A DNA stretch of 64,000 nt from Paramecium octaurelia (Eukaryota > Ciliophora > Oligohymenophorea > Peniculida > Parameciidae): positions 590,606-654,605 of the forward strand of contig CAJJDP010000012.1 in assembly GCA_905182995.1 (NCBI GenBank), given 5' to 3'. The position numbers were made by a program, and so were the translations under genes. Of this stretch, positions 24,343 through 35,693 are shown in pieces; position 1 is the first letter of the stretch; the number at the start of each line of letters is the position of its first letter. The notes under the pieces are model-generated. The model was not told the DNA's origin. It searched no databases and worked only from the letters and a program-made list of their open reading frames with translations.

Positions 24343-26427
24343 ATGGCCTAAAGAATTGGATCATATAGTTTTATAAAAAGGAATATAGATGGAACTGGTT
24401 TAGTGAAGGAAAATTCCATATTAAAAGATAAAGTCCATTAGATCAAATTTTTAGTAGAAGACAATTTAGATATTTTAATAAATGAACTTGACCCAGACTT
24501 TAAACAAAAGGCTTAGATAACAGATATGTCAAATGTCTTTGTAATCATTCAAGAAAACATAGAGAGATGGAAAATACTCATCAACACTCTTAAAAATAAC
24601 ACAACCATTTTGGAATCTCAATTTGAAAAGTTGAAGGAAAAAGAAGAACAAATGAAAGTGAAAACATAAAATGATATCCTTCATATGATTGAAGAGTAAG
24701 AACATAAAATTATTCAAAAAGAGAATGTAATCGTTACGTTAAATTAATAACTTAAAGATTTATAGAATGAGTTAGAAATTCATAAGTCTAAGCTATAAGA
24801 CTAGGTACTTCATACAGAAGAATTAATGCAGTAACAATAATAATAGTTGAAACAAAGAGTTGCACAATTAGATAATGAGATAGTTTAATTAAAATAATAA
24901 AATTAGTTTGAAATATAAGCTATTTTGCATAACCATGAAAAAGATAGGAAATTTTACAAAGAAGAATTGGAAAATCAAACCAGTTTGATGGAATAAAAAT
25001 ATAAAAAATATTATTTGGAAAATTAATAATTCTAGGAAAAGTACCAAAAGCAAATGTAATAAATTAAATAAATCAAATAACAAAGAGATAATTTTGAAAA
25101 ATAATTAGATTAATAAACTTAAAAAATTAAATAATACATTGAAGAATTAGCAAATGAAAGAAAAAATAAGGCCAAGGAAAATAAATAATTATTAGAGTAA
25201 TAAGAAATTATTAATCAATTGTAAAGTAAAATGGCTATAGAAGAAAAGAGATAATAAAGATTAAAAGAATAAATTTAACAACTTTAAGATTAAAATTAAA
25301 CTCTTTTATAGAAACACGTTAATGAGATTAATCAATTCAATTTTCAAGTTACTTAACTTAAAAAAGAATTAGAATAAAAGGATTTTTTCATTTCTAATCA
25401 ATAATTAAATCATACTCAATAAATCTTAATTTAAAAAATTAAATATGAGAATATTCTTGGAAATCCTATAAAGTTAGAAGGAGAACAACAATAAGAACTT
25501 ACTTCAGATTTCTCACAGCAATACGATGATTAAATAGAGATATCATATGTGAAAAATTTAGAGCAGCAAATCAAATAATAATAAAATGTAATTCTAGAAA
25601 AAAGTTAATAGAGTGGTGATATTCAGGTTAAATACCAGAAACTGCAATAAAGTTTAGCTTAATAAATAGATTAAAAAGTAAAAGAAACATAATATGAATG
25701 TAAATTGTAATTAAATAAGATGTTATAGGAATATGAAATTTAGAGAGAGAAAAATCTATCAGAACATAATTATAAAATCAACCTTTTATAATAATAATTG
25801 TCATTTGAAGTAGACAAAGTTAAGTGTGAATTAAAGGAACTTTAAAATAAAATAGAGATCTTGAATAATTAACTAGTCGAAAAGGATGAAATTATAGTTT
25901 ATCTATCTGAATAACTCTAATTAAATAAAGAGTAGCAATCTAGAGATAAAAAACTAGCTGAAACTAACTACAATGATCTTCAGATAGCCTAATAATAATA
26001 GTTAGAGTAAATAGAAAAAATCAATACATAAAAACTGAATGATATTTTAACCTAACTAAACTAATCAAAAAGTTAAAATGAGTAATTAAGCTAGCAGTAT
26101 TAATAATTGTAAAAGCATAATACAGAATTGAGAAATGAATCAAAAGAACAAAGATAATCACTTCTATAATATAAAATATAATGCGACAAGTTGCAAAAAG
26201 AGTTATAAATTTAATGTGATATCTCAAAAAGTCTAAATGATAGAATAAGATAACAGTAAGTTGAGATTGAAAATGCTAAGCAAACCTATAACATTTTCAC
26301 AAAAACATCAAGAATTCCGACGACTTTGAGTAGCGAAATCAGATTTACAAAGTTGAGAGCTTCACCGATAAGTCGCAAGTTAAGATCCATATCAAATACT
26401 AGATTATAATAATTATAAAATATATGA
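24343..26427 (+). CDS. Long Gln-rich coiled-coil protein, 694 residues, single exon
   Basis: Continuous from ATG 24343 to TGA 26425 with a very high density of TAA/TAG (Gln). Residues of about 80-640 are almost pure heptad coiled coil (KEEQMKVKTQ, ELEIHKSKLQDQVLH, RLKEQIQQLQDQNQTLLQKH). The last 50 residues are basic and Ser/Thr/Arg-rich (SRIPTTLSSEIRFTKLRA), a microtubule-binding style of tail. No motor or kinase domain is present. Likely structural (cytoskeleton, cilium base or similar); the family cannot be named. Confidence 0.65.
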
Positions 26428-26499
26428 ATTACTATATGGTTCTATAAATTCAATATTTTAATAACCAAAGCTATCTTCTTTACTTTTAGTAATTTATAT

Positions 26500-27002
26500 A
26501 TGAACATATTCTTAGGAACAATTGTGCATGATCAAATATCAAGGAATAGATATAAAAGAGTATTAAATGAAATTTAATAATTAATTTATGCTCATAAAGA
26601 AGATTTAGTTACAAATTATTATCGTATTACAGGAAATGATGATTTTGTAATTAACAATAGAGTTGATTTGGGATAGTTTGTCTATTTTAAAAGAGAATTT
26701 TCCTTCTAAGTTATAGTTGTGTTAAGAGTATTTTGATTAATTTAATTGATTTAAAGGAATTGGAGAATGAATTATTGAGAAAGTAATTTAATAATTTAAA
26801 TTCTCCTCAATCTAATCTAATGAACTTCTTGACTAAGGATGAAATAGAAGATATTATTGAGACTCTAGTAACTATAACATGTCAAAGATTAAGAGATATA
26901 CCTAAGCGTATTGAATTAAGTATAACGTTTATCCTACCAATCATTCAAAAAGAGCAAATAAGATTTTAGCAAATACATTATTAAATAAAAATGCAAAAGT
27001 GA
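26500..27002 (+). CDS. Uncharacterised protein, about 160 residues
   Basis: The first exon begins MNIFLGTIVHDQISRNRYKR and the second contains LIDLKELENELLRKQ and NFLTKDEIEDIIETLVT, ending at TGA 27000. The frames join if a short intron of about 17 nt (GT...AAG, near 26711-26727) is removed. That is at the lower limit for Paramecium-type introns, so the join is tentative. Largely helical; no domain recognised. Confidence 0.42.
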
Positions 27003-27813
27003 CTTCAAATAAAAATTTCTTAATAACTCTAAGACTAAGCTACCATGATTAAGTGTTATTAAAACTGATAAGGTCAAATCCTTGCTATTACTAATAACTT
27101 AGTAATAGTTCAGTTTTTTTTTAAATGAAAGAAAATAATGAAATAGATAGATTCTGTTTTATTTATATTACACACTTTGTAAAAACAAAAATTTATTAAA
27201 ACCAATGAAACCTACAATATAAACTATAATAGACATACTTGTTGCGGTATTATTACACATTAAATGAAAGGGCAATATGGATTAGATTAATCGGAATTGA
27301 CAAAGTATTGTTAATTACACACTTTGCTAGGCTAAGCAGTATTAAGCATCCAGTAATTGGGTAATAATAAAATTCAAAACTATTTGCAATATTTGAAGAT
27401 GGAATTTTGAATTAGATTCAAAGTCCAGTGCAAATGTCATAGAATTAATTTTTTAGTCTGTTTCCAAATACATAGCTGCAAATCTATTCAATTTAATGAT
27501 TCTAATCATAGTTAAAATTCAAAAAACTTCATTTTCTCAATAATTTATAATAAAATGGGAACGGCGATCAATAATAAGACAAACTTTTATAAAATATATT
27601 AAAATTTGGATGAAATTAAATGGATCTCTTCATAGTTATCTCAATTTTTAGAATCGTTATTGTGATTTTACATTTATAAAATTAAATTGAGGATAGCAAA
27701 TTTTCTTTATAGTTTTTGTCTTAGTTGAATAGTATTATCAATCCAGTAAATTAAATAAATTAGAAAAAACAACTTAATATCAGTATTAGATATAAATATC
27801 ATATTTGTTATTA
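27003..27813. other. Undeciphered AT-rich stretch with coding-like fragments
   Basis: Plus-strand fragments such as GQYGLDQSELTKYCQLHTLL (from about 27271) and NFYKIYQNLDEIKWISSQL (about 27570) are open but lie in different frames with TGA between. A 13-nt motif, ATTACACACTTTG, occurs at 27167 and again at 27314. It may be a decayed gene or a small multi-exon gene whose introns I could not place. No RNA gene seen. Confidence 0.3.
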
Positions 27814-28913
27814 TCATAATTTTAAAATAATGTCCCAGAGTGTCCTTTTATTAATTACAGGTTCAAAATTAATCATAATGCCCTCTACTTAGAAAAGCAA
27901 TCTTCTTTTTTAAACTGCATTTATTTTTATTTATTGAAGTTTCAAATCTATATTATTATTCTAAATCGGTTATTACTGAGCACAACTAAAATAAATTAAA
28001 TTAGTGAAATACCTTTCAAATTTAATATCTATTTTGGTCAAGTTCTCCATTTTAGATAGAGTTTTATTCAATTATTTGATAGCTTACTTTCCTATATTTT
28101 ACCATCTAATTAAAAATAAATGATTTACAATACTAATTTGACTTCTGATAGATTTCCCAATTTCTTTAAGCATCTTGATAGTCCTATAATAGTATTGTCA
28201 GTAATGTCTTAGTTTCCATCTCCCCAGCCTTTTAAATTTAATTCCAACTTTCCTAAATTCTATAATAAACTGATTCCATCCATTAGATTTTTGGCTCCTT
28301 CATCAGTTATACTGTTATTCTCATAGGCCCACATGTTTAGATCAAGGTTGAACTCATGCAATTGATTTTGAAGTATCAAAGCATTGGTTATGTATTGTAG
28401 TGATTTATCTGTAATATTTTGATTCCAATAACCCCAACTAATATTAAATAACCTAGTTAAATACCCACACAAAGCTAAATTTAACTATTCTAAACTTTTA
28501 AGTTTTGACAATCCATCACTTAAATCTCTTACTCCTTTGTCAGTTAAGTCTGATAAATCTAAATGCCATCTGTTTTAGTAAATGAAGAATACCTTTTGCT
28601 TAAATCAATTGATAGGTTTTTCTTGGGTTAGGATAAGACAAGTTCAGAAGACATTGTTTCTACACACTTATCATTAAGTTATTATTATTATTGAAATCTA
28701 GATAATCTTAACCATTTACATTTCAATCTAAAAAGGAGATTTAATTCTTTATTCACTTCTGATAATTTGTGAAGCTAATTTCTTCATAAGTTTATCTTTT
28801 TTCAAATTCAATTTGTTATGTTGCTTTTAAATTGGATTTGAGGGGTATTCTACTGGTTCATGATAGATGCAGATGTCTGAGCAGACCTACTCAAAATTAT
28901 GATTTTTATTCAT
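27814..28913 (-). CDS. Leucine-rich-repeat protein (RNI-like repeats)
   Basis: About 350 residues from ATG 28913 to TGA 27814-27816, with a few frame changes from small introns. Ribonuclease-inhibitor-type repeats are visible: WHLDLSDLTDKGVRDLSDGL, LEQLNLALCGYLTR, NQNITDKSLQYITNAL, NSITDEGAKNLMDGI and LGKLELNLKGWGDG, then DITDNTIIGLSRCL. The recurring ITD-x-G/S-hydrophobic pattern marks 28-residue RNI repeats. The C-terminus FEPVINKRTLWDIILKL leaves the repeat register. Such proteins mediate protein binding; the partner is unknown. Confidence 0.7.
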
Positions 28914-29056
28914 TTAATTAATAATAAAAAAAAAAGTACAACAATAGCTAAAGAAGTTTCTTGAAACAATCTTGAACAATTATGAATAAATTAGTTTTCA
29001 AAAGTATTTGAACATTAAAAGTAAGAAATTTAAAAAACTAATATTCTTAATAACAT

Positions 29057-30131
29057 TCATTATGCATTATAAAACAGCATATATGCACATGTTTGAGCAT
29101 GAGTTGGATAACTTCTTCCATAAACATAATGTAAATCTTAATCAACAAATAGCTAAGCATATTTCGAATTTTCATTACAGATATTTTATCATCATCAAAT
29201 TTAAACCATTTCCCTTGTATTTTTGTTATACACACATAATGACCATACAATATGCCTTATCCTAGGTGGATAATGATTGTAGTCAATTCATAGGTTTTTG
29301 TTTATTTCTGCGCCTTAATTCGTAGTTATTGAGAAAAAGGAATCTTTGAAGACACTTTAATCATCTACCCACATCTCTCATCATATTTAAATCGTTTCAG
29401 ATGGACTACTAAGACATTTGGTAAAGTATTCAATAATAATCTTCATAGATCAAACTTAAATACCTTTTGATGGCATCCTATTTAGATTGACACTTATCGC
29501 AAAAGAATTAATTCTAACCATTCAGTTGTTCTTCTTTCGACATTTATTACAAACAAGTGCTCAAACTATAATTCGGAAACAAATCTAAGGATAAATCACA
29601 ATACATTTCCTCTCTTTAAGAGACTTACTATTATTACTATAATTACTTGAATGACAATTTAAACACTCGATTTATGTTAATTACTATCCCTAAAATATTT
29701 ATCGAATCCAATTATTTTGTTTATCCTTTATTAATTCTTCGCATTCATTAATAAACCACATATAAAATTCATGAGAATCTTAATGATACTTGCCATCAAA
29801 TATTTTATTTTTAGTTTTAATGTAATTCATCATTTTTTTGGTTGAAATTACTCCAGTCTTTTGTTTGTGTTTTGATATTGATTGGAATAACAATTTAGTT
29901 AAATCAAGTAAATTATTCTAATTAATTGAGCTCTGATGCTATAAAATTTAATTCTTAAAGTCTTTGCAATAATACAATGCTTATAATATTACATTCGAAT
30001 AACAAATGTTACTTGGCTGATATATGATTAATTTATACATTTTCAAATCCAATTAAAATTTCCCCATCTGGAAAATCTTATCCTAAATACTTTTCTAAAT
30101 GATCATTTTAACTAGATTATGTTACTCCCAT
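29057..30131 (-). CDS. Ubiquitin carboxyl-terminal hydrolase, USP12/USP46-like
   Basis: Removes ubiquitin from substrates. The N-terminus MGVTQSSQNDHLEKYLGQDF resembles USP12/46 (MG start, short linker). The Cys box reads CYSNVILQALYYCKDF after removal of a 22-nt intron (30017-30038, CAG end). The central DSHEF motif (KYHQDSHEFYMWFINECEEL) and a CxxC zinc pair (IECLNCHSS) are present. The His box is GHYVCITKIQGKWFKFDDD. After a 26-nt intron (29153-29178, TAG end) the terminal box YGRSYPTHAQTCAYMLFY follows. The usual GNT before the catalytic Cys is replaced by SNI, but Cys and His remain. Stop at 29057-29059. Confidence 0.8.
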
Positions 30132-30169
30132 ATAAATATTAATTAATATATAAATTAATTCTAATAATC

Positions 30170-30987
30170 TCATTTGCTTAATTATAAATATTTATTTTTG
30201 AAATACTGTAATTTCTTTCTGATATCTAAATTGGCTCCATAGGCAAGGATAAATTTATTCTCATTTAAAAAGGAATCAAATTCATCAATATACTTAAATA
30301 TTTTTATTTGATTTCTATTTTATTATTGTTTAGATTGAATGAAATATTCAATGTTCTCTTATTTGAATTAATTCTTAATAGCATCATATTAATGCTATTA
30401 TTCAATAATTTCTTGTTTAGTTTATTCAATTTTGTGTAGTAATTCTGTGTTTTACTAAAAGACTTATTACTATTGCAATTGCAATGAATTGGCTTCATCA
30501 ATCAAACTAATAATTATTTATGGTAACATACGCATCAATTTCTTCTTAAAATGTTCCATAATTCTCTTACATATGATTTTTAAAGTAATATGATTCTGCT
30601 TGAAGATCTTTGATTCTTGTAATTATTTATCTCCAATCATTGCTTAAATTACTATTTCCAATATGAAGGATCTTCTTAAAGCTTTCAACTCCATCGTGTT
30701 CAGTTTTGAGTTATTTCTTAATTGCTGGAACTTTTTATTTTACAATTCTATGAGATTAGGGATTATTGGCCTCAGGCAAATGACCACCTAAAACAGAAAA
30801 TAAACTCTGCTGATGACTCATAATAAGGGATGAATATGTTACGGTTCAATAATAATGCCTGCTTATTATCCATACAATTATAAATCTTTAGTTGTTCTGA
30901 TGGGTTAATTATTGCTTTTTGCCTTGATGCTGTAAGTTCCTTTTGATAACTAGAACACCTGATGAGTTTGTTGGGTGAACTATTCAT
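30170..30987 (-). CDS. Uncharacterised Gln-rich helical protein
   Basis: Begins MNSSPNKLIRCSSYQKELTA at ATG 30987 and ends at TGA 30170-30172, immediately upstream of the deubiquitinase start (39 bp). Frame changes around 30775 and 30510 indicate introns. The central part contains KTEHDGVESFKKILHIGNSN, and the C-terminal 120 residues form a Gln-rich coiled coil (EQTKQEIIEQQHQYDAIKNQ). No domain was recognised. A fusion with the downstream USP is unlikely because a TGA separates them. Confidence 0.45.
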
Positions 30988-31091
30988 AATTCATTATTTC
31001 CCATAATTGAGGTTAAGTTGATTTTTAATAAAATACTTTCATTATAATAAATAAAGAAGATGAAATAGATGGTTGAAATGCTAAATTATTT

Positions 31092-32580
31092 TCATAACAT
31101 TTACTATTTATCACATAACTCAGCAAAATTAGATGATAAAATCAAATCGTACGCTCTTTTGAATTCTTATCTCACTTATTGATACATATTTGAAGACTTG
31201 AATTCTTCATTCTTTTGGCGTTTTTGCAACATAGGAGTCAAAATCTGATTTTTAATGAATGGATTATAGATTATCAATCCTATTTCTTAACCTTCTTTTT
31301 AAACATCATTGGTTAACGCAAGGGGAACTTTGTATTTTTCAGATTGGTTCCAAAGATGAAAGAATACACAAATTTAATAGCCTATATTAATTTGAGGGAT
31401 TTATTGATATTGTTTTTCTTGAGTTTTAGTCCATTTTTGAATTACACCTTTAATCTCTTCTTTGCTTCTTGGAAATGACAGCCAAAATATCCTTTCTACT
31501 CTTCTTCCATTTTTTTAGGTCACTTGAACTAGATATTCATCTTGACTAAATTTAGACAATCTGCAATCTTCACTATCTTTGATTTACTGTTTCAATAGCA
31601 GTTTTTCTTAGGTCCACTGACTGTATTAATCACTAAATATGTTAGGTATCAAAGATTAGGTCATAAAGAAATCGATTATCATACAATACAAAGCAAATTC
31701 TGGGAGTGCATGATCTCCTAAGATACCTCTTTGATATGCCCAATAGTTTAAGAATGCACATATCTTTTTTAATTCTGGGTTGATTTAACAATACGCATTC
31801 ATAATTTGATCTTTATAAATGTCTAAATTTTAATTTTCATTTCCTGCTTTAATTTCAAATTTAATTTAACCCCCAGGGATTTGAACAACCAGATGATTAT
31901 ATTACATTTGTTAGATGATCAATTTTAAACAATTCTCACCAAATTCATTTTGTAAAGCATTGAATTTATCTTGTTCGAACAATTATGGATTTTTGAGATT
32001 CCTTAACATCTAATTCACTATATCGAGTGTATGATATGGGTTTTATGTTTTAATGAAGATTACACATGGATTATGACATAAATAGAGTTGAGTATAATTT
32101 AAATCATGGATAGTAAAATTTAGATTATTACCTTCAATCAAATGTTTTTTAAGTTTGTCAATAAGGATCTCTTCGGTGTTTCTTTGTTGAATTCTTTACT
32201 TAGGACCATAATTTTGATTTTAGTTATTCTATTCTTACCTTTCTTTATGTCTTTATTCTATAATGAGCTTATCAGAGATTTTCAAAGAATTAAGAATTTA
32301 TTTAATACCTATGATTTCACGTGTCTAATTAAATATAATTGTTTGGCAATACCTTAATTTAGGCTTACTAAAATAATTTTGGAACAAATTTCTCTAGCTT
32401 TTATTTAAAATCAACGTTTATTTTTTTTCGAGTTTCCTCATTAATATGCATATTATCATTAACAAAAGTTTAAGTAGGTTCATCTAAAAAACCATCTTCA
32501 TTTTGATCATCATCAATGAATTGGTTACCCGGTTGAGCTAAAATCTCTGCATCAAAATCAGAGTCATCTAATTAAATCAT
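31092..32580 (-). CDS. Non-canonical poly(A)/U polymerase-like nucleotidyltransferase
   Basis: The C-terminal 280 residues match the central and PAP-associated region of the TUTase/Trf4 superfamily: INPELKKICAFLNYWAYQRG, then LPEFALYCMIIDFFM and a later IGYQICVFFHLWNQ. The N-terminus is acidic (MIQLDDSDFDAEILAQPGNQ). A 28-nt intron sits at 32325-32352 (TAG end). The usual catalytic GS...D-x-D strand could not be found between 32100 and 32300, where the sequence is Gln-rich (KERQEQNNQNQNYGP). Another intron there may hide it, or the enzyme may be inactive. Start ATG 32580; stop 31092-31094. Role inferred: RNA 3'-end tailing. Confidence 0.55.
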
Positions 32581-32714
32581 TCCTCTCAAAATTTAAGGAA
32601 ATAATTATTGTATAAATAAAATGTATTCTAATTGTTATTAATAGTTCATTTCAGTTGGAATTAATTATATTCATTAGAATTTATACTTTTGATAAATTAA
32701 TAATATATATAAAT

Positions 32715-33903
32715 ATGAGTGATCCATACGATTGGCCATTCCCAAGTAGGAAAGATTTAATGTACTTATCCTCAATAAGTATAAACTCTATATCATAATT
32801 TAGATAAACGAGATGTAGGCACTGTTAGACCTGATAAGTTAACAGGATAAGATTTTAATCTATAAACTAAAGACATTGATGGTAACTGAATTTTCAAAGT
32901 AGGTGCGTCTCCATGTATGAAGCCATATAAATTTACTAATAAACCAGACTTTACGAATACGACTGATGATATTGCAGGCACTCGTTCTAAGGTATTGATC
33001 CCATAAATTGGAAGAGATGTATATTATTTTGATTATTTGGAAGGGATTCTCTCTGAACAATCGTGATATCAAAGGTGCTTATCCATAATTAAATAAATTC
33101 CAAACAACAAGACCTCCAACCAATCCTGTAGATCCTGTGTATATTCTACCGAAAGCTGTTCCTGTAGAACCTTTGCAACCGAAATTCATTAGAGATCAAA
33201 TCAATATTGATGTACAGCGAATAATAATGAAAAGGACATTCCAGGAACCAAACCCAATCCTCCAGCAGCTAAATTGAGAAAAACTGTTCACATTTTTGAT
33301 GAAGTAGACGGGGCTAAATCAAAACCTGCCTTCATGCCCAGAGATCATATGGAGATTATGGATGTTAAAGACATCAATGAGTATAGAGTATTTAAATCAT
33401 CCCGTGTGACAAACCCACTAGAACCTGAATATCAATTAAAAGATGTTGAAGGATAACCAGCTAATTCAAAATATGGGTTTGTGGGTGGAAGTAAGAGCAG
33501 AGTCTTGCATCCATAAATCAATTACAACACTAAGAATTTAGAAACAAAGGACATTGAAGGATGTCATGTTGGAGCTATAAGTGATCATTTCTTGATGAGA
33601 CAAAAGAGATCTCAATTTAGAGCCATCAATGACACTAAAGATGTACCTGGGGCTTAGGTGGGCACTCTCAGAAAAGGGTTACTTAATCATAGAGGCACTA
33701 ATCCGTTGACTCCTGAATATCAACTATTGGGAAGAAATGAGATTTATAATCAAAATATGCCTCGTACAGCATTTGAAGGCACTCGTTAGAATCAAGGAGG
33801 TGAAAAACCAAAAACTTAATAGTCATTAAGATCAAATTCTTTAAATAAAATTGAATAACCATTATCCACAGCCTAAAAATTTGATTAGTTTATAAAGAAA
33901 TGA
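32715..33903 (+). CDS. Repeat protein with x-K-D-I-x-G and TNPLxPxY motifs, possibly axonemal
   Basis: About 360 residues after removing four introns: 32779-32803 (25 nt, TAG), 32882-32902 (21 nt, TAG), 33019-33043 (25 nt, AAG) and 33212-33234 (23 nt, AAG). The protein repeats a unit of about 50-60 residues built from TKDIDG, TDDIAGT, NRDIKGA, DDIPGT, TKDIEG and TKDVPGA. The units alternate with R-x-TNP-V/L-x-P-x-Y blocks such as TRPPTNPVDPVYILP, RVTNPLEPEYQL and RGTNPLTPEYQLLG. There is no catalytic or membrane segment. Extended proline-rich repeats of this kind are typical of microtubule-lining proteins, but that is inference. It ends 8 bp from the convergent MORN gene stop. Confidence 0.6.
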
Positions 33904-33911
33904 AGTAGATA

Positions 33912-35007
33912 TCATAAAAATTTTACTAGTTCTAATTATTAAATGGATTCTGAATGCAATTTCCTTTCTTATTCATCAAGCCATTTTGTTCTTTTCCCTT
34001 CTTCCCAATATCCTATTTTGCGATCACCATTTGTACAAATACCAACACCATTTTACTTGCCTAATTTGTATATCAATTTACCATTATTCCAAGTAGATAC
34101 CATTTTCTTGCCATCACTCCAAGTAAATTCACCAACACCATTCTTTTTATCATCTTAAAAATGCTATTTAGATTATAGTAAAACTACCCCTCTAAAAACC
34201 CTTCCATCTGGAAACGTAAGAACTCCATAACCATTCATTTTAGACTTTTTCCACTATCCTTTATATACTCTTTTATCATCCCATAACATTGTTCCCTATC
34301 CATCCAATTCATTATTAGAAAAATCTCCCTCATAAGTAGTACCATTTGAGAATTTTAAAATTCCTTAACCATGTTTTCTGCCTTCATTATAAAATCCCTC
34401 ATAAGAATTTCCATCTTACCATACTTCTTTACCTTTTCCATGCTGCTTATCATTTTTCCACTTATTTATATGCAAAAATTGATACATTTCCTTCATATCG
34501 TGCCCCATTTTTGCACATATAAACACCAAATCCATTGCATTTATCATCCTTCCATTCACCCTCATAGTAATCTTCATCCTCTAATACTAGTTTGCCTTTT
34601 CCATTAAGTTTCCCTTCCAGAAAAAATCCAGAATATATACTGCCTGAAGGCCACTTAAGTACTCCTTATCCATCCTTTAATCCATTCATCCATTCCCCTT
34701 TGTAAGTAGTTCCATCAGAAAATGTGATTTCTAAATGAATTAAACCCATACCTTCTAATTGGACTCTCTACATTTTACCAATTGTGCTTTGTATGAGTAT
34801 GTTCTCTTTCTTTATGCTACCAATACTAGCATCAGATTTGCCTTAATCATTATCAGCGTTAAATCTCTCTGTTTCTTTGTTATTTCTTTATTGACTTTCT
34901 TTTAATGATTTATTTTTCGATAATACAACCTCTTATTTATCAGCGCCTCCTTTACTATTGATTTCTTAATCATTAGTACAGCAAGAATTACTGCAGGTTG
35001 CACCCAT
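33912..35007 (-). CDS. MORN-repeat protein with N-terminal acylation signal
   Basis: About 345 residues. It begins MGATCSNSCC, a Gly-2 plus Cys arrangement expected for myristoylation and palmitoylation, so membrane attachment is likely. An Asn/Lys/Ser-rich linker follows, then at least eight MORN repeats (YKGEWMNGLKDGQGVLKWPSG, YEGEWKDDKCNGFGVY, YEGFYNEGRKHGQG, YKGQWKKSKMNGYG). Introns are 34461-34485 (25 nt, AAG end) and 34164-34187 (24 nt, TAG end). The last repeats become degenerate. MORN proteins tether membranes to cytoskeleton; the specific role is unknown. Start ATG 35007; stop 33912-33914. Confidence 0.78.
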
Positions 35008-35384
35008 TTATATTTAAATAATTAAATTATGATAAATAGCTATCAAAACAACTGTTATACCATTTATTGGTATTATAGTTATCACTCTAGCTTAAATTGA
35101 TTACTAATGATAACGTCGAGCCTGATTACACATAAGAATGAAGTGTAAAACAGGGGTAGGTATAGTATCATACAAATAATCTAAAAAACTAATTATGAAA
35201 TAAATATCATGAGATTATCCAGAACTATACCAAAATGATCCTAAATTTTCGAGATAGAGAGCCCTAATCAACTACTCTGAATATAATTCAGAAGACTTCA
35301 GCAAAAATGTAAGTATAATTTCTTTAATGTAAAAAAGTTCATAAATATAATTTTGCAATGCTTCTGAAGATCTAAACAGATGGT
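35008..35384. other. Spacer with possible plus-strand exons
   Basis: Upstream of the MORN gene start. Plus-strand fragments such as YPELYQNDPKFSRQRALINY (about 35217-35276) and EYNSEDFSKN look coding, but lie in frames broken by TGA and have no convincing start. They may belong to a small plus-strand gene overlapping the minus-strand gene at 35385, or be chance. Promoter sequence for MORN is expected here. Confidence 0.3.
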
Positions 35385-35693
35385 TCAAAATTATTATTAA
35401 TATATATTCATTTATTATTAAAAAGGTTAACTTATTGCTAAAAATTCAGGAGTGTATTCGCTATCTTGTTGTGAAAATAATTTAATTTATTGAGGAGGTA
35501 AACTTAATTCCGGAGTACATGACAACTGAGCTGATAATTGATTGGCAGGGAAGAAAGATTAATTTTATTCGCTTATTTTATTTTCTTGTTCTTCGTACTC
35601 AACTTCTTCTTCATGAGTCATCTATTTTATTTGATTAGATTCACTATTCATCTTAAGTTCAGGAGTTTAAGGTAATTTACATATCTGCCCCAT
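35385..35693 (-). CDS. Small protein (102 residues) with Gly-2/Cys N-terminus and TPEL repeats
   Basis: Single exon, ATG 35693 to TGA 35385-35387. The N-terminus MGQICKLPQTPELK has Gly-2 and Cys-5, the layout of dual acylation. Three spaced copies of a TPE-L/F motif occur (QTPELK, CTPELSL, YTPEFL), separated by an acidic stretch (HEEEVEYEEQENK) and ending in a Gln-rich tail. No family recognised. The repeated TPEL could be a short linear docking or phosphorylation motif. It is adjacent to, and on the same strand as, the acylated MORN protein. Confidence 0.5.

Noticed and set aside
27167-27326. Repeated 13-mer ATTACACACTTTG
   Set aside because: Only two copies 147 bp apart in AT-rich sequence; too little to call a regulatory or mobile element.
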